This document shows positions 1 to 5,193 of a stretch of DNA of 8,848 nucleotides, in pieces. This DNA comes from 1-14-0-10-37-14 sp037130845 (GTDB lineage Bacteria > Patescibacteriota > Patescibacteriia > Patescibacteriales > Patescibacteriaceae). Both the position numbers and the translations under genes were made by a program. The DNA lies in contig JBAXSE010000032.1 of the NCBI GenBank assembly GCA_037130845.1, positions 1 to 8,848 of the forward strand, written 5' to 3'. The notes beneath the pieces are model-generated. The model had not been told where the DNA came from, ran no database searches, and worked only from the letters and a program-made list of their open reading frames with translations. Positions within the stretch are counted from its first letter, which is position 1. Each line of letters begins with the position of its first letter.

Positions 1-170
1 GGCCCTTTGCTGAAGTTGGCAAAAGACTTGTCCAGAATCTCAACCAAGGGCCCTTTGCTGAAGTTGGCAAAAGACTTGTCCAGAATCTCAATCAAGGGGC
101 CGGTGCTGAAATTAGCAAAAGACTTGTCCAGAATCTCTACCAAGGGGCCGGTGCTGAAATTGACAAAAGC
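1..170 (-). repeat. 48-bp in-frame tandem repeats inside the left-edge gene
   Basis: Four consecutive units of 48 bp are visible, the last cut by the window edge: about 123-170, 75-122, 27-74 and 1-26. The two leftmost units are almost identical and the rightmost is the most diverged, which suggests recent expansion toward the left. Because 48 is divisible by three, every reading frame repeats here, so the plus strand also shows a spurious repetitive open frame. Confidence 0.85.
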
Positions 171-215
171 ATCCTCAAGATCCTTTTTTGTTAGAGGCTT
201 TTCATTATTCTCCAT
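1..215 (-). CDS. Hypothetical 16-residue-repeat protein, N-terminal part (C-terminus outside window)
   Basis: On the minus strand an ATG at 215 opens a frame that stays open for 71 codons to the window edge, so only the N-terminus is present. A charged head (MENNEKPLTKKDLED) is followed by a 16-residue unit repeated at least three and a half times, about SFANFSTGPLVEILDK: residues 16-31, 32-47, 48-63 and 64 onward. Each unit alternates an amphipathic stretch (F, F, then I, L) with a Gly-Pro break, which suggests short helices joined by turns. No family is recognised and no catalytic motif or membrane segment is visible. The minus frame is preferred over the open plus frame because it has an ATG, a hydrophilic N-terminus, a promoter-like element just upstream, and the orientation of most neighbours. 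The fusA terminator separates it from fusA, so it is probably transcribed alone. Confidence 0.6.
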   Translation of the reverse strand, partial: MENNEKPLTKKDLEDAFVNFSTGPLVEILDKSFANFSTGPLIEILDKSFANFSKGPLVEILDKSFANFSKG

Positions 216-223
216 ATTCTAAC

Positions 224-252
224 AGAATAGCAAAAAAACGTGGTTATGACAA
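224..252 (-). promoter_or_regulatory. Candidate sigma-70-type promoter for the repeat protein
   Basis: Reading the minus strand, TTGTCA (252-247, five of six to the -35 consensus) is followed after 17 nt by TATTCT (229-224, four of six). Transcription would start near 217, only about 2 nt before the ATG at 215, so the mRNA would be essentially leaderless. No Shine-Dalgarno sequence is present before the ATG, which fits. Confidence 0.4.
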
Positions 253-280
253 CCTCTTTTTACTACCCCACAATACAGCC

Positions 281-315
281 AAAACAAAAAGCTCCCCCAA
301 TTTTGAAGAGCTTTT
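281..315 (-). terminator. Intrinsic terminator downstream of fusA
   Basis: An 8-bp perfect stem, AAAAGCTC (287-294) with GAGCTTTT (308-315), encloses a 13-nt loop. On the minus strand it runs into TTTTTGTTTT (290-281), a good U-tract for transcripts leaving fusA, whose stop codon is about 85 nt upstream. The stem is symmetric, so it could also stop plus-strand transcripts weakly. Confidence 0.65.
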
Positions 316-322
316 CATATTT

Positions 323-342
323 ATCCCTGCGAAGGCAGGGAT
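323..342. repeat. REP-like short palindrome
   Basis: A perfect 8-bp inverted repeat, ATCCCTGC (323-330) and GCAGGGAT (335-342), closes a 4-nt loop, GAAG. There is no U-tract on either side, so it is not a standard terminator by itself. Its form resembles the short intergenic palindromes with a TCCCGC-GAAG-GCGGGA core found dispersed in many bacterial genomes, here with a paired substitution that keeps the stem. It lies between the fusA stop and the fusA terminator. Membership in a dispersed family is inferred and only one copy is seen here. Confidence 0.4.
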
Positions 343-399
343 CTGTGAAACGTAGCAATGAGAATATATTATGCGAGAACCAACAGTTGTAATAATCAG

Positions 400-2481
400 C
401 TACTTCTTCCCCTTTTCTCCAATTATCTTATCAACAATAAATTTCGGAGCATCAGAGTAGTGCAAGAATTCCATAGAGTAGTTGGCGCGTCCTTGGGACA
501 TCGAGCGCAAGGCGGTGGCATAGCCGAACATTTCCGCTAGCGGCACCTTGGCGTCGATCACCTTGAGATTGCCGCGGTCGGTCATCTTCTCAATCTGGCC
601 GCGCTTGGCGTTCAAATCGCCGATGACATTGCCCATATATTCTTCCGGAGTAGTAACTTCTACCTTCATAATCGGCTCCAACAATGCGGGACTGGCTTTG
701 GCGCAAGCATCACGGAAAGCCATGATACCGGCCATCTTGAAAGCTGCTTCGGAAGAGTCGACCTCATGGTATGAACCTTCGAAGACAGCCACCTTGACGT
801 CGACCATCGGATAGCCGGCCAAAATGCCGCGATCCATAGCCTCCTTAACGCCTTTGTTGATAGCCGGGATAAACTCGCGAGGGATAGATCCGCCTTTGAC
901 TTCATCCAAGAACTCAAAACCCTTGCCTTCGCCATTCGGTTCGAGGCGCAACCAGCAATGGCCATATTGGCCGCGGCCGCCGGACTGTTTGACATATTTG
1001 CCTTCAGCCTGAGCAGAACCACGGATAGTTTCACGATAGGCAACCTGAGGTTGGCCGATATTAGCTTCTACATTAAACTCGCGTTTCATGCGGTCGACAA
1101 TGATATCCAAATGCAATTCACCCATGCCGCTAATCAAGGTCTGGCCGGATTCTTCGTCCGATTCCACGCGGAAAGTCGGGTCTTCTTCGGCCAAACGAGC
1201 CAGGGCCAAGCCCATCTTTTCTTGGTCAACTTTGGTTTTTGGTTCGACAGCAATCTTGATAACTGGCTCAGGGAAAGTGATGGATTCCAGAGTCATCGGG
1301 TTTTCTTCGCTGCACAGAGTATTACCGGTCACGGTATCCTTAAGCCCGATGACAGCAGCGATATCACCGGCATAGATCTTAGTTATTTCTTCACGATGGT
1401 TGGCATGCATACGGACCAAACGGCCGATGCGTTCGCGCTTGCCATTGGAGGAGTTCAAGCAATATGAACCGGATTCCAAGACACCGGCATAGACGCGCAC
1501 AAAGCACAGCTTGCCGACAAAAGGATCGGTAGCAATCTTAAAGGCCAAGGCAAAGAAAGGCACATCATCAGAAGCCTCAACCGGAGTCAAAATGCTATAA
1601 TCCTCGACATTATGGCCGAAGATGACAGGCACGTCCAAGGGACTGGGTAGGTAATCCACCACGCCGTCCAACATCAGCTGTACGCCGATATTCTTAAGAG
1701 CGGTACCGCAGAAGACCGGATAAATCTCATTATGAATAACGCCCTTGCGGATAGCCACTTTCAATTCTTCAATCGAAACGGTTTCACCGGAGAGATATTT
1801 TTCCATGGTAACTTCGTCGCACTCCACCACGCGCTCGATCATTTGGGCGCGGTAAGTCTCTACCTTTTCTTTCATGTCGGCCGGAATATCGATTTCATTG
1901 ATCTGTTCGCCGTTGGTGCCTTTGAATTCGTAGGCCTTCTGAGTCAACAGGTCGATCACACCGCGCATTGTTTCTTCGGCGCCAATCGGCAATTGCACAG
2001 CCACGGCGCGCGTGTTCAGGCGAGTGCGGATAGAATCAAGGCTCATATAAAAATCGGCGCCCATCTTATCCATCTTGTTGATAAAGCAACAACGAGGGAC
2101 ATTATATTTGTCAGCCTGGCGCCAAACGGTTTCGGACTGGGGCTCAACGCCTTGCGAACCGTCAAAGACGGCCACAGCGCCGTCCAAGACGCGCAACGAA
2201 CGCTCTACTTCGACGGTAAAGTCGACGTGTCCTGGGGTGTCAATGATATTAATGCGATTATCCTTCCAAAAACAGGTGGTAGCGGCGGAGGTAATAGTGA
2301 TGCCGCGTTCTTTTTCCTGTTCCATCCAGTCCATTTCGGCAGCGCCTTCGTGAACTTCGCCGATCTTATGCTTCTTGCCGGTATAAAAAAGCACACGTTC
2401 TGTAAAAGTGGTCTTGCCGGCATCGATGTGGGCCATGATGCCGATGTTTCTAGTTTTTTCTAGCGAATATTCACGGGACAT
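400..2481 (-). CDS. fusA: Translation elongation factor G
   Basis: EF-G is the ribosomal translocase GTPase. It moves tRNA-mRNA after peptide bond formation and, with ribosome recycling factor, splits post-termination ribosomes. The 693-residue protein has the usual full length. The GTP-binding motifs are intact: P-loop AHIDAGKTT (17-25), switch I RGITI (59-63), DTPGHVD (81-87) and NKMD (135-138). The beta-barrel domain II follows at about 300-400, then domain III. Domain IV carries the GGRGQYGHC-type segment and domain V closes the protein with no truncation. The start MSREYSLEKTRNIGIMAHID is the standard EF-G beginning. No Shine-Dalgarno sequence is seen before the ATG; the upstream DNA is an AT-rich array. 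It is the last gene of the str cluster here, 160 bp after rpsG with a hairpin between, so it may have its own promoter. tuf does not follow. Confidence 0.97.
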   Translation of the reverse strand: MSREYSLEKTRNIGIMAHIDAGKTTFTERVLFYTGKKHKIGEVHEGAAEMDWMEQEKERGITITSAATTCFWKDNRINIIDTPGHVDFTVEVERSLRVLDGAVAVFDGSQGVEPQSETVWRQADKYNVPRCCFINKMDKMGADFYMSLDSIRTRLNTRAVAVQLPIGAEETMRGVIDLLTQKAYEFKGTNGEQINEIDIPADMKEKVETYRAQMIERVVECDEVTMEKYLSGETVSIEELKVAIRKGVIHNEIYPVFCGTALKNIGVQLMLDGVVDYLPSPLDVPVIFGHNVEDYSILTPVEASDDVPFFALAFKIATDPFVGKLCFVRVYAGVLESGSYCLNSSNGKRERIGRLVRMHANHREEITKIYAGDIAAVIGLKDTVTGNTLCSEENPMTLESITFPEPVIKIAVEPKTKVDQEKMGLALARLAEEDPTFRVESDEESGQTLISGMGELHLDIIVDRMKREFNVEANIGQPQVAYRETIRGSAQAEGKYVKQSGGRGQYGHCWLRLEPNGEGKGFEFLDEVKGGSIPREFIPAINKGVKEAMDRGILAGYPMVDVKVAVFEGSYHEVDSSEAAFKMAGIMAFRDACAKASPALLEPIMKVEVTTPEEYMGNVIGDLNAKRGQIEKMTDRGNLKVIDAKVPLAEMFGYATALRSMSQGRANYSMEFLHYSDAPKFIVDKIIGEKGKK

Positions 2482-2486
2482 ACATT

Positions 2487-2580
2487 AAGTTTATAAAGTT
2501 TATAAAGTTTTTAAAGTTTATAAAGTTATAGGTTAGATTATTATTTTAGTATACAAAGTTTTTAAGTTTATAAAGTTATA
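2487..2580 (-). promoter_or_regulatory. AT-rich TTTATAAA repeat array upstream of fusA
   Basis: The 160-bp gap between rpsG and fusA is almost pure A+T outside the hairpin. It holds the 8-bp palindrome TTTATAAA exactly at 2490-2497, 2499-2506, 2517-2524 and 2567-2574, plus near copies, spaced 9 bp apart in the first pair. Reading toward fusA, several TATAAA boxes and a TATACT (2553-2548) could act as -10 elements, but none has a good -35 box 16-18 nt upstream. A promoter here is likely because of the hairpin upstream, yet the exact start cannot be called. Confidence 0.4.
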
Positions 2581-2607
2581 TGAGTTATAATTATAAATTT
2601 TATCTTA

Positions 2608-2638
2608 AAAGGCCATAAGCAGCTTACTTATGGCCTTT
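2608..2638 (-). terminator. Strong hairpin directly after rpsG
   Basis: A perfect 12-bp stem, AAAGGCCATAAG (2608-2619) with CTTATGGCCTTT (2627-2638), closes a 7-nt loop. It begins 3 nt after the rpsG stop codon. The minus-strand tail is a short T run (CCTTTTAAGAT), so termination may be partial. It would separate fusA expression from rpsL-rpsG or stabilise the 3' end of the upstream mRNA. Confidence 0.6.
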
Positions 2639-2641
2639 ATG

Positions 2642-3109
2642 TTATCTAGCAAAGTGAGCAAATGCTTTGTTCGCCTCGGCCATGCGGTGCACATCCAGCT
2701 TCTTCTTGAGAGAGGCAGATTCACCTTTGGCGGTGTTGATGATTTCGTCAGCCAGCTTTTCAGCCATTGGCTTGCCTTTTTTGCCGCGAGCGGCATCAAT
2801 CATCCAACGGCACCCTAGAGCAAAACGGCGATCGCCGCGCACCTGGTATGGGATTTGGTAGTTGCCTCCGCCCACGCGGCGGCCGCGGACTTCCAACAAA
2901 GGCATAACTTGCTTCAACGCCTTGTTGAAGATGTGGCGAGGATCGGCTTTAGTCTTTTCGCGGATGATTTCGAAGCTATCATAGAGAACCTTCTCGGCGA
3001 CAGCTTTTTTGCCGTCATACATCAAATAATTGATGAATTTGGCAACTTCAAGATCGCCATATTTGGCGTCAGGTTCTATCTTTCTTTTTGGGGCTTGTTT
3101 TCCTCTCAT
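2642..3109 (-). CDS. rpsG: 30S ribosomal protein S7
   Basis: S7 is a primary 16S rRNA binding protein that nucleates the 30S head and lines the E site. The 155-residue product has the normal length. It shows the family core in order: basic N-terminus KRKIEPDAKYGD, KFINYLMYDGKK, the VRGRRVGGGNYQIPYQV hairpin (about 75-91) and the C-terminal KKLDVHRMAEANKAFAHFA. The ATG at 3109 (MRGKQAPKRK) matches the usual S7 start; no Shine-Dalgarno sequence precedes it. It lies 59 bp after rpsL. In Escherichia coli the rpsL-rpsG gap is where S7 represses translation of the str mRNA. Here the gap (3110-3168) is AU-rich with only a weak GCGCA/TGCG pairing, so conservation of that control cannot be judged. Confidence 0.97.
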   Translation of the reverse strand: MRGKQAPKRKIEPDAKYGDLEVAKFINYLMYDGKKAVAEKVLYDSFEIIREKTKADPRHIFNKALKQVMPLLEVRGRRVGGGNYQIPYQVRGDRRFALGCRWMIDAARGKKGKPMAEKLADEIINTAKGESASLKKKLDVHRMAEANKAFAHFAR

Positions 3110-3168
3110 ACGTTGGTTGGAGTGGCGCAGCCATGCGTCGCTCTAGACTTCTATATATTAAATAATAA

Positions 3169-3612
3169 TTACTTTTTCTTGGAACTGGTCGGCTTGACCT
3201 TTGGCTTCTTGGCGCCATACAAACTGCGGCTGGCAGTGCGCTTGGCCACACCCTGGGTATCATAGACGCCGCGGATGATCTTATAACGAACACCTGGCAA
3301 ATCCTTGGTCCTGCCGCCCTTGACCAACACGATCGAGTGCTCCTGTAAATTGTGGCCTTCGCCCGGGATATAGCAGGTTACTTCCATGCCATTGGACAAA
3401 CGGACTCTGGCGATTTTACGCAAAGCGGAGTTAGGCTTCTTAGGAGTGGTAGTGGTTACCTTGAGGCAAACACCACGTTTAAAAGGGGCGCCGACCGACT
3501 GGATAGTCTTCTGGCGGTGTAAGGTATCGGAAACAACCTTTAAGGCAGGCGACTTGGATTTAGTCACTTTGCTGGTTCTCCCAAAACGCACAAGTTGGTT
3601 AGTTGTAGGCAT
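3169..3612 (-). CDS. rpsL: 30S ribosomal protein S12
   Basis: S12 sits at the 30S decoding centre and helps control tRNA selection accuracy. The 147-residue protein carries the signature TTTTPKKPNSALRK (53-66) and the GEGHNLQEHS and GGRTKDLPGVRY segments. The lysines matching E. coli K42 and K43 are K58 and K59, and K87-D88 match K103-D104. All are wild-type-like, so no classical streptomycin-resistance substitution is seen at these positions. It is longer than the 124-residue E. coli protein because of about 15 extra residues between SPALK and FKRGVC (about 25-43) and a lysine-rich tail. Insertions at this place are known in Candidate Phyla Radiation S12. First gene of the rpsL-rpsG-fusA run. 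An AGGAAG lies 15 nt before the ATG, too far for an optimal Shine-Dalgarno sequence. Confidence 0.97.
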   Translation of the reverse strand: MPTTNQLVRFGRTSKVTKSKSPALKVVSDTLHRQKTIQSVGAPFKRGVCLKVTTTTPKKPNSALRKIARVRLSNGMEVTCYIPGEGHNLQEHSIVLVKGGRTKDLPGVRYKIIRGVYDTQGVAKRTASRSLYGAKKPKVKPTSSKKK

Positions 3613-3670
3613 AATTCGTCTATGTTTCTTCCTGTAATCAGAAAGAAGATTCTAAATAATAAATAAAAAG

Positions 3671-3738
3671 TAAAAAAAATCTGTGAAGGAGCCCGCCGGG
3701 CGGGACCGGAACAGAGCCCGTGCTGAGTCCCGTTGGAC
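3671..3738 (-). promoter_or_regulatory. GC-rich attenuator-like leader element before rpsL
   Basis: In an otherwise AT-rich gap this block is strikingly GC-rich. Reading the minus strand, CCCGCC/GGCGGG (3692-3704) forms a tight hairpin flanked by TCTGT (3715-3711) and ACAGA (3684-3680) that can also pair, followed by eight Ts (3679-3672): a terminator shape. The upstream CGGGAC (3732-3727) can instead pair with GTCCCG (3706-3701), which shares bases with the terminator stem, so the two folds are mutually exclusive. That is the layout of a transcription attenuator in the 5' leader of the str operon, about 60 nt before the rpsL ATG. Alternatives are a plain terminator for the upstream protease gene or a dispersed GC-rich repeat. 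The ligand, if any, is unknown. Confidence 0.45.
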
Positions 3739-3752
3739 ACAATTAAAGTTGC

Positions 3753-3775
3753 AAAAAAATTATCCCGCGTGGGGA
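3753..3775 (-). terminator. Terminator-like hairpin with T7 tail, between the M50 gene and rpsL
   Basis: On the minus strand TCCC (3775-3772) and GGGA (3766-3763) pair around a 5-nt loop, followed after TAA by seven Ts (3759-3753). The stem is only 4 bp, so it is weak. It could end transcripts of the M50 protease gene, whose stop lies about 60 nt upstream. It also lies just inside the transcript that would start from the predicted rpsL promoter. Confidence 0.35.
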
Positions 3776-3790
3776 AATGAATTCTGATAA

Positions 3791-3819
3791 ATATTAACAA
3801 AAGATACGTAATTAGTCAA
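3791..3819 (-). promoter_or_regulatory. Promoter of the str operon (rpsL)
   Basis: Reading the minus strand, TTGACT (3819-3814, five of six) is followed after exactly 17 nt by TAATAT (3796-3791). A TG dinucleotide one base before the -10 gives an extended -10 arrangement. The start would be near 3784, giving a leader of about 170 nt before the rpsL ATG at 3612. That long leader contains both hairpins described at 3671-3775. Confidence 0.6.
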
Positions 3820-3836
3820 TAGCTAGCCACTTTTGC

Positions 3837-4586
3837 CTAACGGATACCGGTAATAGCCGAAAAAAGCACAGGAATAAGGGAAAAAAAGATGTCAAACAAG
3901 CCGGCATAGAGCAATCCCAGGACGATAATAAAGCCAAAAGGGCTAAATTCCAAGCGCAAATACAATTCTTGCAGTTTTCTGGGCAAAAACGGAAAAAGCA
4001 CCTTGGATCCATCCAAAGGAGGCAGTGGAATGAGGTTAAAAATCATCAAAGACAGATTGATTAGACAAATGATAAAAGATAAGACAAAAATACTAGCCGA
4101 CATTGACCCGCTCATCAGGGCCATTAGCTGACTATAATCCCCGCCTATCAAACCGCCAGAACCGCTAAAAAAAGCATTAACTAAGCCATATTTAGCCACC
4201 AACGACATCGGCATAAAGCGACAAACAAAGCCAAATACCAAGGCCAATAGAAAGTTTGACGCCGGCCCCGCCAAAGCCACTTTGAGCCCACCATACTTAG
4301 CATCACGCAAGCGAAATGGGTTATATGGCACAGGCTTAGCCCAAGCAAAAAAGAAATTTGACTTAGACAACAAGAAAATCAAGGGCAAAACTACCGAACC
4401 AATAGGATCAAGGTGCTTTATCGGATTTAAGGTCAAACGCCCGGCATCCTTGGCTGTAGTATCACCCTGCCAATAAGCAGACAGCCCGTGGGCTACCTCA
4501 TGAAAAGCAGCCGACATAATCAAAACAGCAATAATTACAATAGCTAACATCATAAAATTTGTTGAATAAATGCATCTTCTAGGCAT
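3837..4586 (-). CDS. Site-2 protease family (M50) membrane zinc metalloprotease
   Basis: A polytopic membrane protein that by family cleaves substrates inside the bilayer with a zinc ion. The zinc ligands are visible: HEVAH at 29-33 (H29, E30, H33) in the first membrane helix, and the distal Asp in FNLIPLPPLDGSKVL (D192). AGRLTLNPIKHLDPIG (48-63) and AKPVPYNP are typical of this family, and about six hydrophobic segments are present. No PDZ domain is inserted, unlike RseP, and the 249-residue length fits the compact SpoIVFB-like branch. The substrate is unknown. The longest start (4586) lies only 2 nt after a predicted -10 box, so ATG codons at 4553 or 4550 (Met12, Met13) may be the real start; they also leave the usual short stretch before HExxH. 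The gene is divergent from rpmB and followed by the str operon. Confidence 0.92.
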   Translation of the reverse strand: MPRRCIYSTNFMMLAIVIIAVLIMSAAFHEVAHGLSAYWQGDTTAKDAGRLTLNPIKHLDPIGSVVLPLIFLLSKSNFFFAWAKPVPYNPFRLRDAKYGGLKVALAGPASNFLLALVFGFVCRFMPMSLVAKYGLVNAFFSGSGGLIGGDYSQLMALMSGSMSASIFVLSFIICLINLSLMIFNLIPLPPLDGSKVLFPFLPRKLQELYLRLEFSPFGFIIVLGLLYAGLFDIFFSLIPVLFSAITGIR

Positions 4587-4588
4587 TT

Positions 4589-4617
4589 ATCTTAGCCAAT
4601 TTATGCCAAAAAGTCAA
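4589..4617 (-). promoter_or_regulatory. Candidate promoter of the M50 protease gene
   Basis: On the minus strand TTGACT (4617-4612) and TAAGAT (4594-4589) are separated by 17 nt. The predicted start near 4582 falls downstream of the ATG at 4586, which argues for translation from the in-frame ATG pair at 4553-4548, with a leader of roughly 30 nt. Confidence 0.45.
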
Positions 4618-4632
4618 AAGGAACTCCCAGGT

Positions 4633-4662
4633 TTGACAAATTTAATAATTATGTGCTAAATT
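4633..4662 (+). promoter_or_regulatory. Promoter of rpmB
   Basis: A perfect -35 box TTGACA (4633-4638), an 18-nt spacer, and TAAATT (4657-4662) preceded by TGC, an extended -10 form. Transcription would start near 4669, giving a leader of about 50 nt. The -35 box lies only 15 nt from the opposite-facing -35 box of the M50 gene, so the two promoters are back to back. Confidence 0.6.
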
Positions 4663-4673
4663 TGCTCTATCTG

Positions 4674-4701
4674 AACAAGAAACAACTTGTTTTATTTTTA
4701 T
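4674..4701 (+). promoter_or_regulatory. Terminator-like hairpin in the rpmB leader
   Basis: AACAAG (4674-4679) pairs with CTTGTT (4686-4691) around a 6-nt loop and is followed by a T-rich tail, TTATTTTTAT (4692-4701). It starts about 5 nt after the predicted transcription start and ends about 18 nt before the rpmB ATG. It could be an attenuator for L28 synthesis, or simply a weak AU-rich stem. Confidence 0.35.
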
Positions 4702-4719
4702 AACGCCTAAGATACTTTT

Positions 4720-4917
4720 ATGTCCAAAACATGCGACCTCTGCGGACGCGGCTCCACCAAGGATGCTTCCCGCTCCCACTCCAATATCAAAACCATCAAG
4801 CGCCAGCATATCAACCTGCAGACTAAGAATCTGGCAGGCGGCGCTCTCAAAGCCTGCACCAAGTGCCTCAAGACCCTCAGCACCAAGTTTGGTGACCAAG
4901 TCAAGGCCAAAGCTTAA
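4720..4917 (+). CDS. rpmB: 50S ribosomal protein L28, four-cysteine zinc type
   Basis: L28 is a small 50S subunit protein needed for late assembly of the large subunit. The 65-residue protein shows the family start CDLCGRG and a basic middle with SHSNIKTIKRQHINLQ. Two CxxC pairs, C5/C8 and C46/C49, form a plausible zinc ribbon, the zinc-bound form of this family. At 65 residues it is somewhat shorter than the roughly 78 residues of E. coli L28, but both conserved ends are present. It is the only plus-strand gene in the window, with its own promoter and terminator, so it is monocistronic. No Shine-Dalgarno sequence is visible; the ATG at 4720 is the only sensible start because the family motif begins five residues in. 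Confidence 0.93.
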   Translation: MSKTCDLCGRGSTKDASRSHSNIKTIKRQHINLQTKNLAGGALKACTKCLKTLSTKFGDQVKAKA

Positions 4918-4925
4918 ATCCTCTC

Positions 4926-4960
4926 AAAAGGCCTGCCGATAGCGACAGGCCTTTTGTTTA
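4926..4960 (+). terminator. Intrinsic terminator of rpmB
   Basis: A 10-bp perfect stem, AAAAGGCCTG (4926-4935) with CAGGCCTTTT (4946-4955), closes a 10-nt loop and runs into TTTTGTTTA. It begins 9 nt after the rpmB stop codon. Confidence 0.85.
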
Positions 4961-4997
4961 CCTAAAAACCCTTGCATTTACAAGGGTTTTTAGGTAA
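4958..4997. terminator. Bidirectional terminator, 17-bp perfect inverted repeat
   Basis: TTACCTAAAAACCCTTG (4958-4974) and its exact reverse complement (4981-4997) flank a 6-nt loop, CATTTA. The core CCCTTG/CAAGGG stem is bordered by five As and five Ts, so each strand reads as a hairpin followed by T5. This suits the gap between convergent genes: rpmB from the left and the minus-strand S8 protease or microprotein from the right. Confidence 0.75.
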
Positions 4998-5097
4998 TTA
5001 CATTTAGCCCGATAATAATCAAGGTCAAGGCCGCAAACTCAGCGGCTATAATCCTGGCCATCGAAACTCCAGGCCGGCTTTGGTCAAAAATAGTCAT
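4990..5097 (-). CDS. Possible 35-residue single-pass membrane microprotein
   Basis: An ATG at 5097 opens a 35-codon frame ending in TAA at 4992-4990. The product starts MTIFDQSRPGVSMARI and has a hydrophobic stretch at about residues 14-34 (rich in I, A and L, with one Glu at position 20), which could span a membrane. The stop codon lies inside the bidirectional hairpin, so the terminator follows immediately, as is common for real genes. The S8 gene has its own terminator upstream, leaving this ORF as a separate unit. A perfect TTGACA (5134-5129) lies upstream, but no good -10 box is found 16-18 nt later. AGG occurs 3 nt before the ATG. No family is recognised; it could be chance. An internal ATG at 5061 is another possible start. 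Confidence 0.33.
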   Translation of the reverse strand: MTIFDQSRPGVSMARIIAAEFAALTLIIIGLNVIT

Positions 5098-5141
5098 AGA
5101 CCTACACAGAAACACAATATTTTATATTTGTCAATCCACAC

Positions 5142-5172
5142 AAAAATGGCTAATCACCGACTAGCCATTTTT
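5142..5172 (-). terminator. Intrinsic terminator of the S8 protease gene
   Basis: An 11-bp perfect stem, AAAAATGGCTA (5142-5152) with TAGCCATTTTT (5162-5172), closes a 9-nt loop and ends in T5 on the minus strand. It begins about 20 nt after the S8 gene stop codon. The symmetric A and T ends make it work in either direction. Confidence 0.85.
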
Positions 5173-5193
5173 GCGCTACCTAATCCTCTAAGA

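Noticed and set aside
7..222. Open plus-strand frame with a repeated LKLAKDLSRIS-type peptide
   Set aside because: It is the antisense of a 48-bp repeat, where every frame repeats. It starts on a non-ATG codon, whereas the minus frame has an ATG, a promoter and a sensible N-terminus.
241..260. GGTT-ATGAC-AACC mini-hairpin near a T run as a second fusA terminator
   Set aside because: The stem is only 4 bp. The region is better explained as the -35 area of the repeat-protein promoter, and a stronger terminator lies at 281-315.
1732..2463. 243-codon plus-strand frame
   Set aside because: It is entirely antisense to the G domain of fusA, which is fully conserved.
3069..3134. Short ORF (ATG at 3134, 21 codons) overlapping the rpsG start out of frame, considered as a coupling uORF
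   Set aside because: It has no ribosome binding site, and nothing distinguishes it from chance in this frame.
3727..3738. GTCC-CGTT-GGAC hairpin as a separate element
   Set aside because: Four base pairs only. It is better treated as an alternative pairing within the rpsL leader structure.
3564..3800. Minus-strand frame spanning the rpsL leader, a possible leader peptide
   Set aside because: Its start is a TTG overlapping the predicted promoter -10 region, and it runs through both hairpins and into rpsL out of frame. It lacks a ribosome binding site and any regulatory codon run.
4642..4899. Minus-strand frame opposite rpmB
   Set aside because: It is antisense to a clear L28 gene that has its own promoter and terminator; no family features are present.
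4998..5141. tRNA or other structured RNA gene between rpmB and the S8 gene
   Set aside because: No cloverleaf arms, T-loop motif or CCA end could be found on either strand.
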